Origin: Candidula unifasciata
Taxonomy: Eukaryota > Mollusca > Gastropoda > Stylommatophora > Geomitridae
Direction: 5' to 3'
DNA length: 64,000 nucleotides
Assembly (NCBI GenBank): GCA_905116865.2
Contig: CAJHNH020004846.1
Span: 386,999-450,998 of the forward strand
In this document: one piece after another, positions 10,860-64,000 of the stretch
Layout of the letters: each line of letters starts with the position of its first letter
How positions within the stretch are numbered: the stretch's first letter is position 1
Translations under genes and position numbers: made by a program
The notes under the pieces: model-generated
Seen by the model: the letters and a program-made list of their open reading frames with translations, nothing else
Databases searched by the model: none
What the model was told of the DNA's origin: nothing

Positions 10860-11420
10860 TGTGGCTCGTGCTTCCGACACGCGACATTCCCATTTTTTCC
10901 CCTCAACATTTTGGCCTCTGAGTAGACACAGTTTAATAGCACTGCACTAGATAGATGCTTGAACGCCTACTTCTGTGTCAAAGGCTCCATCCTTAGTTAA
11001 AACACCTAAACTTCTATCACTTTGCCAAACCTTCCTTCCACAGTTAACTATACTGCCTAGAGTCCAGGCACTTAAACATCCTCCCCCTCCATAACTGTGT
11101 AACTTTGATGTTGTGTATATGAATATTATCATTAAGTAACCGCCGTGATCTGAATATTAATCTAATTGCAAAACTAAATGCTATATTTAGATAACCTGAT
11201 CTTTAACCCAAGGGATCCCCGCTCTCAACCAATAGAAGATTCGCGGAAATGAAATATCGTCACGAGCTGCCTGGGAACCCAAAACAGTAGAAAGATTTGG
11301 AACAGGGCTACCGAAGTTGGTACTTTCGTACACATTTGGTGCTATTTGACTTACCCGAACAAAACTACTTTTGGTACACGTCCGATACATTTAAGAAATG
11401 TGTATACCAATATATTAATA
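10860..11420. other. Unassigned sequence
   Basis: No host gene or known repeat could be supported. Short minus-strand frames at 10947-11132 and 11187-11390 have no convincing domain; they may be old transposon sequence. Confidence 0.4.
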
Positions 11421-12120
11421 TTTGACATGTACGATGGAAGACCGATATCAGTTGTGCCACTGAATTTCCCAGCCTATGAAGAACATTATGAAGAGAACTG
11501 AGCTTATAGTGCAAGATCATCATCATCATCTTTATCATCATCATCATCATAAACCACTTCTGCCGTTAAGCGACGTGGGGAGGAATAATTTGCGATCCAG
11601 TGCATGTTGGCTGCCACTGGCTATTGTCATGCCGTGAAAGCGTAGAGTGTCATTAATGTTGTCGATCCATGTTTTCAGCGGCCGTCCTCTTGCTCTTGTA
11701 GCTGATCTTCTGAGATGTAGTGCTTGTGATGGTATTTGATCTTGCTGCATTCTAACGAGATGGAAAAAAACAACTTGATCTGCTGTTTCTCGATGAAACT
11801 AGTAAAAGGTGTCGTTCCCACAATTTGCCTGAAAGTTTCATTATTCACTCGATCTCGTATGGTTAGATTGGCTGCTTTTCTCAGGTACCTCATCTCGCAG
11901 GGGGTGATTTAGTGCAAGATCAACCCCCTAATACACACACATACAAAAATGTTGTTCAACATTTTTTGACATGTACGCTTGAAGACCGATATCAATTATG
12001 CCACTGAATTTCCCAGCTCTGTTAAATAAGAACATTGAAAACAGATAAATAAAGAATGGGGGGGGGGGGGGGGGGAACTTATAGTGCAAGATCAACCACC
12101 TAATACAAAAACAATTAAAA
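11420..12120. repeat. Tandem duplication of about 138 bp, split by a LINE
   Basis: The segment TGACATGTACG...GAAGACCGATATCA...CCACTGAATTTCCCAGC...TTATAGTGCAAGATCA occurs at 11422-11519 and again at 11962-12095. A shorter third match follows at the end. Subtracting the 403-bp LINE insertion plus duplication leaves a period of about 138 bp. A G-run of 18 interrupts the second copy at 12058-12075. Confidence 0.75.
11520..11909 (-). mobile_element. 5'-truncated RTE-like LINE (family B) with 13-bp TSD
   Basis: The minus strand encodes MQQDQIPSQALHLRR and RARGRPLKTWIDNI, the C-terminal tail found in endonuclease/RT-type LINE polyproteins, and ends in an ATG-repeat tail (ATGATGATG on the minus strand). 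TAGTGCAAGATCA flanks it at 11507-11519 and 11910-11922, a 13-bp target duplication. The insertion is about 390 bp. Two related copies are at 38496-39305 and 53284-53990. Confidence 0.85.
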
Positions 12121-12179
12121 AAAAATATTGTTTAACATTTTCTCAGTTCCCTCCATGTGTCTTTATGTATGTGTGTGTG

Positions 12180-12186
<7 letters not shown>

Positions 12187-12261
<75 letters not shown>

Positions 12262-12270
12262 TGTGTGTGT
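12187..12270. repeat. (CT)n/(GT)n compound microsatellite
   Basis: About 28 CT units pass directly into GT units. The frame read through it is an artefact. Confidence 0.95.
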
Positions 12271-12274
12271 TCTA

Positions 12275-12705
12275 ATCTGGTAATCTTAATTTCAACTTCA
12301 TAGCAAACGGGTTACCACATAGTTGCTCTCCTCCTGTGCCAAAGAAAAACACACAGAATGTTTATAACAGTCCCCTGTGGAAAGAATGACAGACTGCTAT
12401 TTCAGCATATGCGCTAGCATACACACGCATTAAAAGCCATCCGGGGTGCTAACACAAACAGTCCGACATAAGAAATGCAGTTCATCATGGATAGTAACTG
12501 AAGTCACAAACAGATCAGCAGTTGCACTCGCGATCAATTTTAATCACATAATGGTACAAACAATTTTGCAACAACAGGCATCACGTCATTTTCTGAATCT
12601 ACAATTCACACAACCACGTTGGTCACAGTAAAAAAAAATTAAATTCGCAGCTCACAGTGTCACGCCATGCACACAACTCAAAAGCTGGGTGACGAAACTA
12701 TTCTT
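12275..12705 (+). repeat. Dispersed repeat X, interrupted copy
   Basis: TAATCTGGTAATC...TTCA...CATAGCAAACGGGT...TGCTC..CTCCTGTGCCAA (12275-12345) and GCTCACAGTGTCACGCCATG...AGCTGGGTGACGAAACTAT (12648-12700) match the uninterrupted copy at 29486-29640. The roughly 300 bp between the two halves is extra here and of unknown origin. Confidence 0.7.
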
Positions 12706-13502
12706 TCTGTCTGTATGTATAGATGAATGGAATATGTGTGTGTGTGTAAAAAATACGTTTTAAATTCCCTTTTTTTTTACAATTTGGTTTGAAAGCTTTT
12801 GGTATGTTTTGGCAGCTTTAAAAAATATTTGCTTCTATTCTCAGAAAAATTTCGGCAGCTCTGATGGGGATTGGCGACGCAGTGTTTGTCTTGTCTTGCC
12901 TGTCACTAGAAGGGTGGTGGTCTGACACTGGAAGTTACTGGCGCTCCAGCCTTTCACCTAGAATTAGGTAAGCTGACTGACCACTGTTTCAGTATTCGGT
13001 CACTTGTGACCATGATTCATGAAAAACTAAAGCAAATGGCTAGATTAAATAATTAGGAGAATTCTTACACTTGCTTTGTTATTGTTGCTTTCCGTCTCTC
13101 CAGACGATGGTGTGTATACTGTATGGAGAGGCAAAGGAATCATACATTACGAGAATTGCATATCTGTACTAATTATTAATATTATAATATTATATCTCAC
13201 ATTATTTAGCATCTGTTCATTTCTTCTAGTAGAAGTTGATACATACTACCTGAGATAGAATTAGTACTGATCCGTTCGGAGGAGAGCCATAAATCGGCTC
13301 TCCATCGAACTTCTACCCCATTTCATGGCGGCCAAACAAAAACCCTAAAAGGGCCTCAGTCCTGTGCAAAATTCGGAGTTCCTGCCGAGGAAAAAATCTT
13401 TGCAAAACTAGGATCACTAGAATATCAAAACAAATGCTCTAACAGGGTCTCAGCGATATGTTAATTGCAATATTTGAAACAATAATAGTTTAATACAAAC
13501 TA
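12706..13502. other. Intergenic sequence with a small hairpin
   Basis: No gene was found. A perfect 8-bp inverted repeat GGAGAGCC/GGCTCTCC at 13281-13303 shares the terminal GGCTCTCC of the Merlin element 200 bp to the right and may be a relic of the same family. Confidence 0.45.
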
Positions 13503-13755
13503 CACAATTGGGCTCTCCTGTCGAATTTGGCCGGTAAGCTGGACTGCTTCGGCCGGCTTAGCGGGGCTCAGTGGGAGTTATGTCCCTTGGCCAAACTCAA
13601 AACAGGTCGCGGAAAAGGTCACGAAACAAATGACATACTTACCTATCATCATCCGGGTGCGTGTAGGGTTGCGTAGGGTGTCTATCATCGTCCTACGGTT
13701 GCGTGTAGGGCTGCTTATTGCGTGTAGGGTTGGTTGTTTGCGTAAGATAGATGAG

Positions 13756-13857
13756 GGGTAGGGTTAGGGTTTAGGATTAGGGTTTAGGGTTTTAGGGGTT
13801 AGGGTTTAGGGTTTAGGGGTTAGGGTTTAAGGTTAGGGCTTAGGGTTTAGGGGTATG
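13756..13857 (+). repeat. Interstitial telomere-like repeat inside the Merlin element
   Basis: About 100 bp of mixed TTAGGG, TTTAGGG and TTTTAGGGG units in one orientation. It is preceded at 13665-13735 by degenerate GTGTAGGG units. It lies downstream of the transposase remnant and within the inverted repeats. Confidence 0.85.
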
Positions 13858-13874
13858 GTTCGATTTTAAAATTT

Positions 13875-14508
13875 TCATGTAGGAGGTCGAAATAGTGGCC
13901 GACAATCTGACGTTTGTGGGAGTGGCGCCACTGAAACTCTGTCAAATATGACGCCAATAGCGGGCGGCTGGTGCCCAGTCGCTGGCGAATTGATCGTTTC
14001 ACCAACATCCACAGGCCCTCGATTGTTTGTGTGACTGTGCGCGACGTCGACGAAGTTGGTCTGGTGGACTACTACCTCGTGCAGATAGATGCCATGCCTT
14101 GAGTTTGCGACGTTGCTGTAGCCTCGCCAAGCGTCAGTCATGATGGTCGTTCCCGGCAGTACGTGATCTTTTATGATCCTCTCCAATGTCGCACCGAGTA
14201 TCACAGCGATGACAACGCCAACCGCATCTGTCATTACAGTGCTGGCGAGGCGCTAGCGACATAGGCCGGTTGCACGAACTGCACAGTTGCATATTCCTTA
14301 TAAGACTATGCTCAGCTAGCCACCGCAACCACGCATACTTATCAGACATTAATGCATGCAGATCTGCAGGAGTTACGTCCATGGAAACTAAGTCGTGCGT
14401 CGCAAGAATGTTGTTGCTTATGTGTGTGGGAGCTCTCTGTCTAACTGCCATTTTGCTGTTGTGATTTGATTCTTGACTTTTTCCGCTCGTTGTTTTGAGT
14501 GCGGCCAC
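13875..14508 (-). pseudogene. Merlin/IS1016-type transposase remnant
   Basis: Two overlapping minus-strand frames make up this remnant. The first (14508-14134) contains a zinc-ribbon: LCSSCNRPMSL followed by GWRCHRCDTR, the N-terminal DNA-binding module of Merlin and IS1595/IS1016 transposases. The second (14234-13875) carries HVLPGTTIMTDAWRGYSN, which includes the second catalytic Asp, then HQTNFVDVAHSHTNN. The first Asp region is missing between the two frames, and the Glu expected just after HTNN is replaced (RGP). The protein would cut and join transposon ends but is inactive here. Confidence 0.82.
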
Positions 14509-14593
14509 GGGGACATAACTCCCACTAAGCCCCGCTAAGCCGGCCGAAGCAGTCCAGCTTACCGGCCAAATTTGACAGTAGAGCCCACAATTG

Positions 14594-15185
14594 TCCTTAA
14601 TAAATAATTACACATTTTATAACATACACATATTTCATCAAAGAACTGGACGAACAGCGTCTGTCTCAATTTTAACCTTGAGGTGGAAACGGGATATTTT
14701 TGTTAAAGAAATTGTTGCTGCTTCTGCACCGCCGCTACCATAATAAAGAGCATTCTTAGTATATAAAAACTTATATATCAGTTAATTTCTTCTTCTTCAA
14801 TCTGGTAGTACCATTTATTCGATCAGAGGTCGGTTACAATCCTCACTGATACATAACTAAACCCACAACATTACAATGGTAAGTCACTTTTGTCCATGCT
14901 CAGTCAATGAAAAATTGGCTACATTCTTCTTCTCTTCTTTACACCCTTTTTTACAACTTCGGCCGTTGATGGAGTTCGACAAGGTCCTGCTTAAATTAAT
15001 TTAGTATCAGTTTTATATATGTATAACATTAAACTAATCTGTCAGTCCATTTCTTCTACTTCAGGCTAGTAGTACTATCATTTAGTTCATAGTTGAGAGG
15101 CCATCTCCACTGACACAAAAGCAGATCCTCAACATTTTGATGTTAAGTCACTTTTGACCACGCTGAATGAAAAAAATTTCAAAAT
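14594..15185. repeat. Dispersed repeat Y, two copies
   Basis: A segment of about 135 bp (TTCTTCTACTTCAGGCTAGTAGTACTAT... ending CACTTTTG-CCA-GCT-A-TGAAAAA) occurs at about 14785-14912 and 15048-15175, with a third partial copy at 15925-16045. No coding potential was recognised. Positions 14594-14785 hold nothing I can name. Confidence 0.6.
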
Positions 15186-15201
15186 TAATTTTGTGATTTC
15201 A

Positions 15202-15498
15202 CGTGGTTCGGCAATCTAGTGAGAATGCAGCCAGACCACAGATAAATTGATTCCGCCATGTGGTGAGAATGCAGCCATGCCACAGATAAAATGATTCCGC
15301 GATGTGGTGAGAATGCAGCTATACCACAGATAAGATAATTCCGCCATGTGGTGAGAATGCAGCCATGCCACAGATAAGATGATTCCGCCATGTGGTGAGA
15401 ATGCAGCCAGACCACAGATAAGATGATTCCGCCATGTGGTGAGAATGCAACCAGACCACAGATAAAACGGTTCCGCCATGTGGTGAGAATGCAGCCAG
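15202..15498. repeat. 44-bp minisatellite, about 6.7 copies
   Basis: The unit GATTCCGCCATGTGGTGAGA... ...CCACAGATAA repeats every 44 bp with few differences. Because 44 is not a multiple of three and no frame has a stop, all three minus frames appear open; these are not genes. Confidence 0.92.
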
Positions 15499-15589
15499 AC
15501 TCAACTGCATATGACGTTTTTTACAGCAGAACATCTGGGGAGGGGGAGGAACTTAGGGGGAAGACCAAGAAATAGATTGATAAATTCTT

Positions 15590-15780
15590 CTTATTCTTCT
15601 TCTTCTTCTTCTTTTATTCACTTGAAATAAATTATCTATATCTGCAATGCTGTCTCTAGTATGATTCCCTGTCTCTTGTAATTCACCTAGCAGTCTGTAA
15701 AGTGTGGCTTTCACCTGTGTCTCTCTTAGCCAGAAGTTTTACATGGAAATCTTGTATTTGGGAGATTGATAGTTGATGTA
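15590..15780. repeat. Dispersed repeat Z
   Basis: TTGAAATAAATTATCTATAT followed by CTGCAATG-TGTCTCTAG and AGAAGTTTTACATGG-like text matches 59245-59400. The element probably belongs to a LINE, read on the minus strand, but no domain can be followed. Confidence 0.55.
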
Positions 15781-16519
15781 TCTGCAGATAACCTGTAAAA
15801 ATATATACAAATCCATCATCAAAGCCACCAAAGAAGCGCAAGACAAATACAGAAAACTACAAAACTTGAGCACAACCTGTCATCACTTAGACGACAAAAG
15901 ATGAAGAAGCATATAAAAATGAATCTGCCAGTCTATTTCTTCTTCTACTTCAAGCTAGGAGTATTATATTTTTTTTCGTAGTTAAAATTGCAGGCCATAC
16001 TCATTGACAAGTACAGAGGCCCACAAAGTTTTGTGTTAACCCTTTTAGCTGCACAAAGGCTAAAAATGGTTCATGAATCCGCAGGAATTTCTCGAAAAAG
16101 TCTTTAAAAACAAACAAACACGTTACACAGGTCAAATGGATAAATGATAAATAAAAGTAATGAGACCCTCTGGTTACACCCAGGTGCCTCATTCTTTCCA
16201 GGCCATAATAATCTTGTTTCTCTACTAATTCAGTTGCATGTTCCTAAAGGGCTTGTTCCCAAATATATCAGGAACAAGATAGAAAGGTAACATAAGATAA
16301 ACTGCACAACAGTATGATATAGCTATGGATGAGTTGGCCAGAAGAGCGAGAAAGCTAAACCTTATATCTCCCTTGGCACCTGAATCAGTAAAAGAGGAGG
16401 TGAAGTAGAAGAGGTGTTCGATTATTTAAGCAAAGATGAGCTAAACTCTTTTAGCACCACTTCCAGAAAGATTTGCTCTTCCTTGTGAATCTCAACCATC
16501 ACATAACATCTTTTCTTGC
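15781..16519. other. Repeat fragments, no gene
   Basis: Contains a third partial copy of repeat Y (15925-16045) and a fragment of repeat S (16160-16290, CTCTGGTTACACCCAGGTGC, as at 49325). The rest is unassigned. Confidence 0.45.
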
Positions 16520-17710
16520 CTCAAGGTTTTCAGCTGTCTCCAGTGCTATTCAACATGTACACAGGGCTGATAACTGAGCAGCAGTTGCACGGGAGTGGCA
16601 GGACCTTGTTATTTGCTGATGACCTCTTAGTATATTGACATAGAAGAGATCGCCAAGTCAATGCAGAGTGAACTTCATTGCATCTCCCCCTGGTGTGCAG
16701 ATTCTAATGCTCACGTCAACCCTTTGAAAGCCTCATTAATGGTTCTCCTTGAAAACACATATAGTGAATGCAGACTTACCAGCAGTGGAGAGCAACGAGG
16801 AAATTTTGATGAGAACAAATCTGATGGCATACCTCGAAGTGAGGTTTGACCGCAGCCTATCCTTCAAAGACCATGTTGGCCATGTTATAACAATCCTGGC
16901 CGCCGCTCACACTGAGCAGAGACTGCTTCTGCTTCTGTTCCAGGGACTTGTACTTTTTCTTATCGAATATACTCTTGCCATCCTCACTGTCAGCCATACT
17001 CAGATTGAAAGACTTAAGAAGGTGCAAAATGAAGCAGTGCGCATTATTCTAGGGTGCACTGGAGACACCTCTTGTGTAGCAATGAGGTATCTTCTTGACT
17101 TCCCTACTATGAACTACAGGATCAAGATCTGGAGGACTCGTGCATTCCTCAAGATAATCTCATATCTGAAGCACCCTTTGCACCACATGCTCTTCAAGAG
17201 AAAGGGCAATAGGCTTAAAAGGGGCAAATCATGTCTAGTTAGGGCAGAGAATGACATCATGCAGGTTTGCAGCCTTACAGACATCCATCCAGGTGAGGAG
17301 TGGATACCAGCATCTAAAGCGCCCATCTCACATTCTCCTGTGTCGTGACACTTGATAGGAATTGTCGGGAGCAAAATCCAGCTGCTGTCAATGCCGAGGT
17401 ATGCGCGCTTATCAGTGACAAGTCAGATGAGAAAGATGTGGTGATCTTCACAGAACGGTCCGTTATACGAGGACATAAGAGTGCACGGGCATTTACAGCT
17501 CGCTTTTCAGGCAGAACAGTTCAGGAAGCCAGCATTGCCTTCTCCATGACCACCAGCAACATGATGATGAAGGTGATGGCGGTGACACAGGCTCTCATGT
17601 GGCTGGGATCACAGGACTATTTCTACGTGTGTGTGCTGAGTGATTCTTTGAGCATGATCTGGCGAGTCGAGGCAGGCTGGTTACGCAGACAGTGCCTTTG
17701 GTCCAGATCT
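16520..17710 (+). pseudogene. LINE remnant (family D) with RT and RNase H
   Basis: Reads from the RT core (QLSPVLFNMYT, LLFADDLLVY with the catalytic DD at about 16600-16640), through the connection (PTMNYRIKIWRTRAFLKI, QIERLKKVQNEAVRIILG) into an RNase H domain at 17345-17700. There VIFTERSVIRGHKS has ERS where the catalytic Asp of DGS is expected, and AVTQALMWLGSQDY and VLSDSLSMI follow. RT plus RNase H in this order fits I/Jockey-superfamily LINEs. Stops and frameshifts near 16640 and 17345 show it is dead. A downstream piece of the same family lies at 59505-59850. Confidence 0.8.
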
Positions 17711-18600
17711 ACCAAAGAATCTACCAACCAGCCAAATAATCAAACAAATATTACTGAGATCTGCCACACAATCTACCAACCAGCCAACCAGTCAAACATA
17801 CACTACTCACATCTACCAAACAATCTATCAACCAGCCAACTAATCAAACATACACTAGTGAGATCTGCCAGACAATCTGCCAACCAGCCAACTAATCAAA
17901 CATACACTGCTCAGATCTACCAAACAACCGAACGCAAAGAAGAAGATCTACCAAACAATCTACCAACCAGCCAACCAATTAACCATACACTACTCACATC
18001 TACCAAACAATCTATTAACCAGCCAACTAATCAAACAAACATTACCCAGATCTACCAGACAAACTACCAACTGGACAACTAATCAATCATACACTACTGA
18101 GATCTGCCAGACAATCTGCCAACCAGCCAACTAATCAAACATACACTGCTCAGATCTACCAAACAACCGAACGCAAAAAAGAAGATCTACCAAACAATCT
18201 ACCAACCAGCCAACTAATTAAATATTCACTATCCAGATCTACCACACAATCTACCACACAATCTACCACACAATCTACCAACCAGCCAAATAATCAAATT
18301 TACACTACTCAGATCTACCAGCCAGTCAACTAATCAGACATACACTACTCAGATCTACCAAACAATCTACCAACCAGCCAACGAATCAAACATACACTAC
18401 CAATATCTACCAATATCTACCAAACAGTCTACCAGCCAGCTAAATAATCAAACATGCACTACTGAGATCTACCAAACAATCAACCAACAATCCAACTAAT
18501 CAAACATACACTACTCAGATCTACCAAAAAATCTACCAACAATTTAACTAATCAAACAGCCAACAAATGAAACAACCAGCTAACCAACAAATGAAACAGT
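17711..18600. repeat. 52-bp tandem array with higher-order duplication
   Basis: The unit is built on ATCTACCAACCAGCCAACTA, then ATCAAACATACACTACTCAG. The spacing is 52 bp (e.g. 17721 to 17773). A block of about 130 bp containing ACCGAACGCAAA-AAGAAG occurs twice, about 240 bp apart (17860 and 18100), so part of the array was duplicated as a larger unit. The end is degenerate. Confidence 0.88.
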
Positions 18601-18605
18601 AAGCT

Positions 18606-18770
18606 AGGTAGTTACCCCCCCCCCCCCCCCCCCCACTCATTTAGTGAAATTACCAATAGTCGGCCAACCAGCCAACCAACAAACCAGTCAACCTATTAAC
18701 GAACCACACAACCAACCACCTAGACAACCAACCATCGAGACAACCAACCAACTAAAACTTCCACCATTCT
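18606..18770. repeat. Poly-C run and CCAA-rich low-complexity tract
   Basis: A C-run of roughly 28 bases is followed by degenerate AACCAACCA sequence up to about 50 bp before exon 1. Confidence 0.85.
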
Positions 18771-18824
18771 TTATCACATATTTGATAAAGCACATGCATT
18801 TACATTTTTTCTGACAATATTTAG

Positions 18825-63476
<44,652 letters not shown>

Positions 63477-63594
63477 GTCAGTCATTTTTATGTTTATATC
63501 AAACGATAGACCAATAATTTTTATTATTATGTTAATTATCATACAGCAGTTCAGTTCCTTATTTATGTGTAAGCACATTCATCATTTCAGTATA

Positions 63595-63870
63595 CGTATC
63601 ATCATCATCACCATCATCCCCTACATGTAGTTGGGTCACCAGTTTCTGTTGACTGTCTGATCATCTCTCTCCACCTTTGGCGGTCAATGGCGATTGACTT
63701 CATGGTTGCATACCTGAGGCCTGTCCAGTCAGTCAGGTTTCTAACCAGGTCTTTCTTGGTCTACCTCTTCTCCTCTTTCTCTCAACTGAGTCCTGCAGTA
63801 TTGTTTTTGAGAGGCAGTTATATCTTATCACATGTCCATACCATTGCATTTTTCACCTTTAACTGTAGTT
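63595..63870 (-). pseudogene. LINE C-terminal tail
   Basis: The minus strand gives RKTWLET, DWTGLRYATMKSIAIDRQRW and REMIRQSTETGDPTT, ending in an ATGATGATG tail at 63599-63620 (read minus). It is the usual DRxxWR end of LINE ORF2. Confidence 0.75.
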
Positions 63871-64000
63871 AAAAGAGGTTCATAGTTGCCAATGTGCTGT
63901 ATGTCTCAAAAATTATTTTAGGTTATTCTATTTGTAGTTTCATATGACAGGCCAGAACTTTATGTCTGTGCGCTGTCATACAGCACTTCTGTCATCTGTA
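63871..64000. other. Unassigned end of window
   Basis: Intron 20 sequence with no recognised feature. Confidence 0.4.

Larger units (their letters stand above)
13503..14593 (-). mobile_element. Merlin-type DNA transposon (13511-14585) with 8-bp TSD
   Basis: Roughly 95-100 bp terminal inverted repeats begin GGCTCTCCTGTCGAATTTGG at 13511 and, on the other strand from 14585, GGCTCTACTGTCAAATTTGG. The 8-bp duplication CACAATTG lies at 13503-13510 and 14586-14593. An 8-9 bp TSD and an IS1016-like transposase (minus strand, 13875-14508) define the Merlin superfamily. At 1,075 bp it is a deletion derivative whose transposase is broken. Its left third contains TTAGGG-like repeats. Confidence 0.9.

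Noticed and set aside
10457..10942. Overlapping 154- and 161-codon frames on opposite strands
   Set aside because: Most of the region is a tRNA-derived SINE plus a hAT-like fragment, with matching copies elsewhere.
13875..14508. Host gene on the minus strand
   Set aside because: It lies wholly within Merlin inverted repeats with a target duplication and has transposase motifs.

Overview
The window is eukaryotic nuclear DNA from an invertebrate animal. It is repeat-rich, has small exons in kilobase-sized introns with GT/AG boundaries, and carries several tRNA-derived SINE families, many LINE tails and DNA transposons. The host protein and the repeat mix suggest a lophotrochozoan, most likely a mollusc and perhaps a gastropod. 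That assignment is inference; no marker in the window proves it.

One host gene is visible. From about 18.8 kb to the right edge, 20 plus-strand exons join in frame into roughly 1,000 codons of an ARHGEF10-family Rho guanine-nucleotide exchange factor: acidic, low-complexity N-terminal region, DH domain, atypical PH-like region, helical linker, then the start of a C-terminal WD40-like propeller. All 19 junctions keep the reading frame. The 3' end lies beyond the window, and 5' untranslated exons were not found.

Left flank (1-18.8 kb): a solo LTR with a 5-bp target duplication; a defective Ty3/Gypsy-type element (1738-10129) with two nearly identical LTRs, broken gag, protease and RNase H, and no visible integrase; a SINE; two nested or fragmentary LINEs; a complete-ended Merlin element carrying telomere-like repeats; minisatellites; and a LINE with RT and RNase H that runs into a 52-bp tandem array.

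Introns hold most of the remaining DNA: five tRNA-derived SINE types, an (AAG)n-tailed SINE, several LINE families, a Penelope-like fragment, Tc1 and mariner transposase fragments, two hAT-like elements, a piggyBac deletion derivative with intact TTAA ends, long microsatellites and minisatellites. The most unusual structure is a 46-bp tandem array directly before exon 13. Every unit ends in a splice-acceptor-like sequence, and by hand translation every decoy acceptor would lead to a premature stop.

I found no operon, CRISPR array, functional tRNA or rRNA gene, and no convincing new multi-gene system. The novelty is in repeat architecture and its position relative to splice sites.
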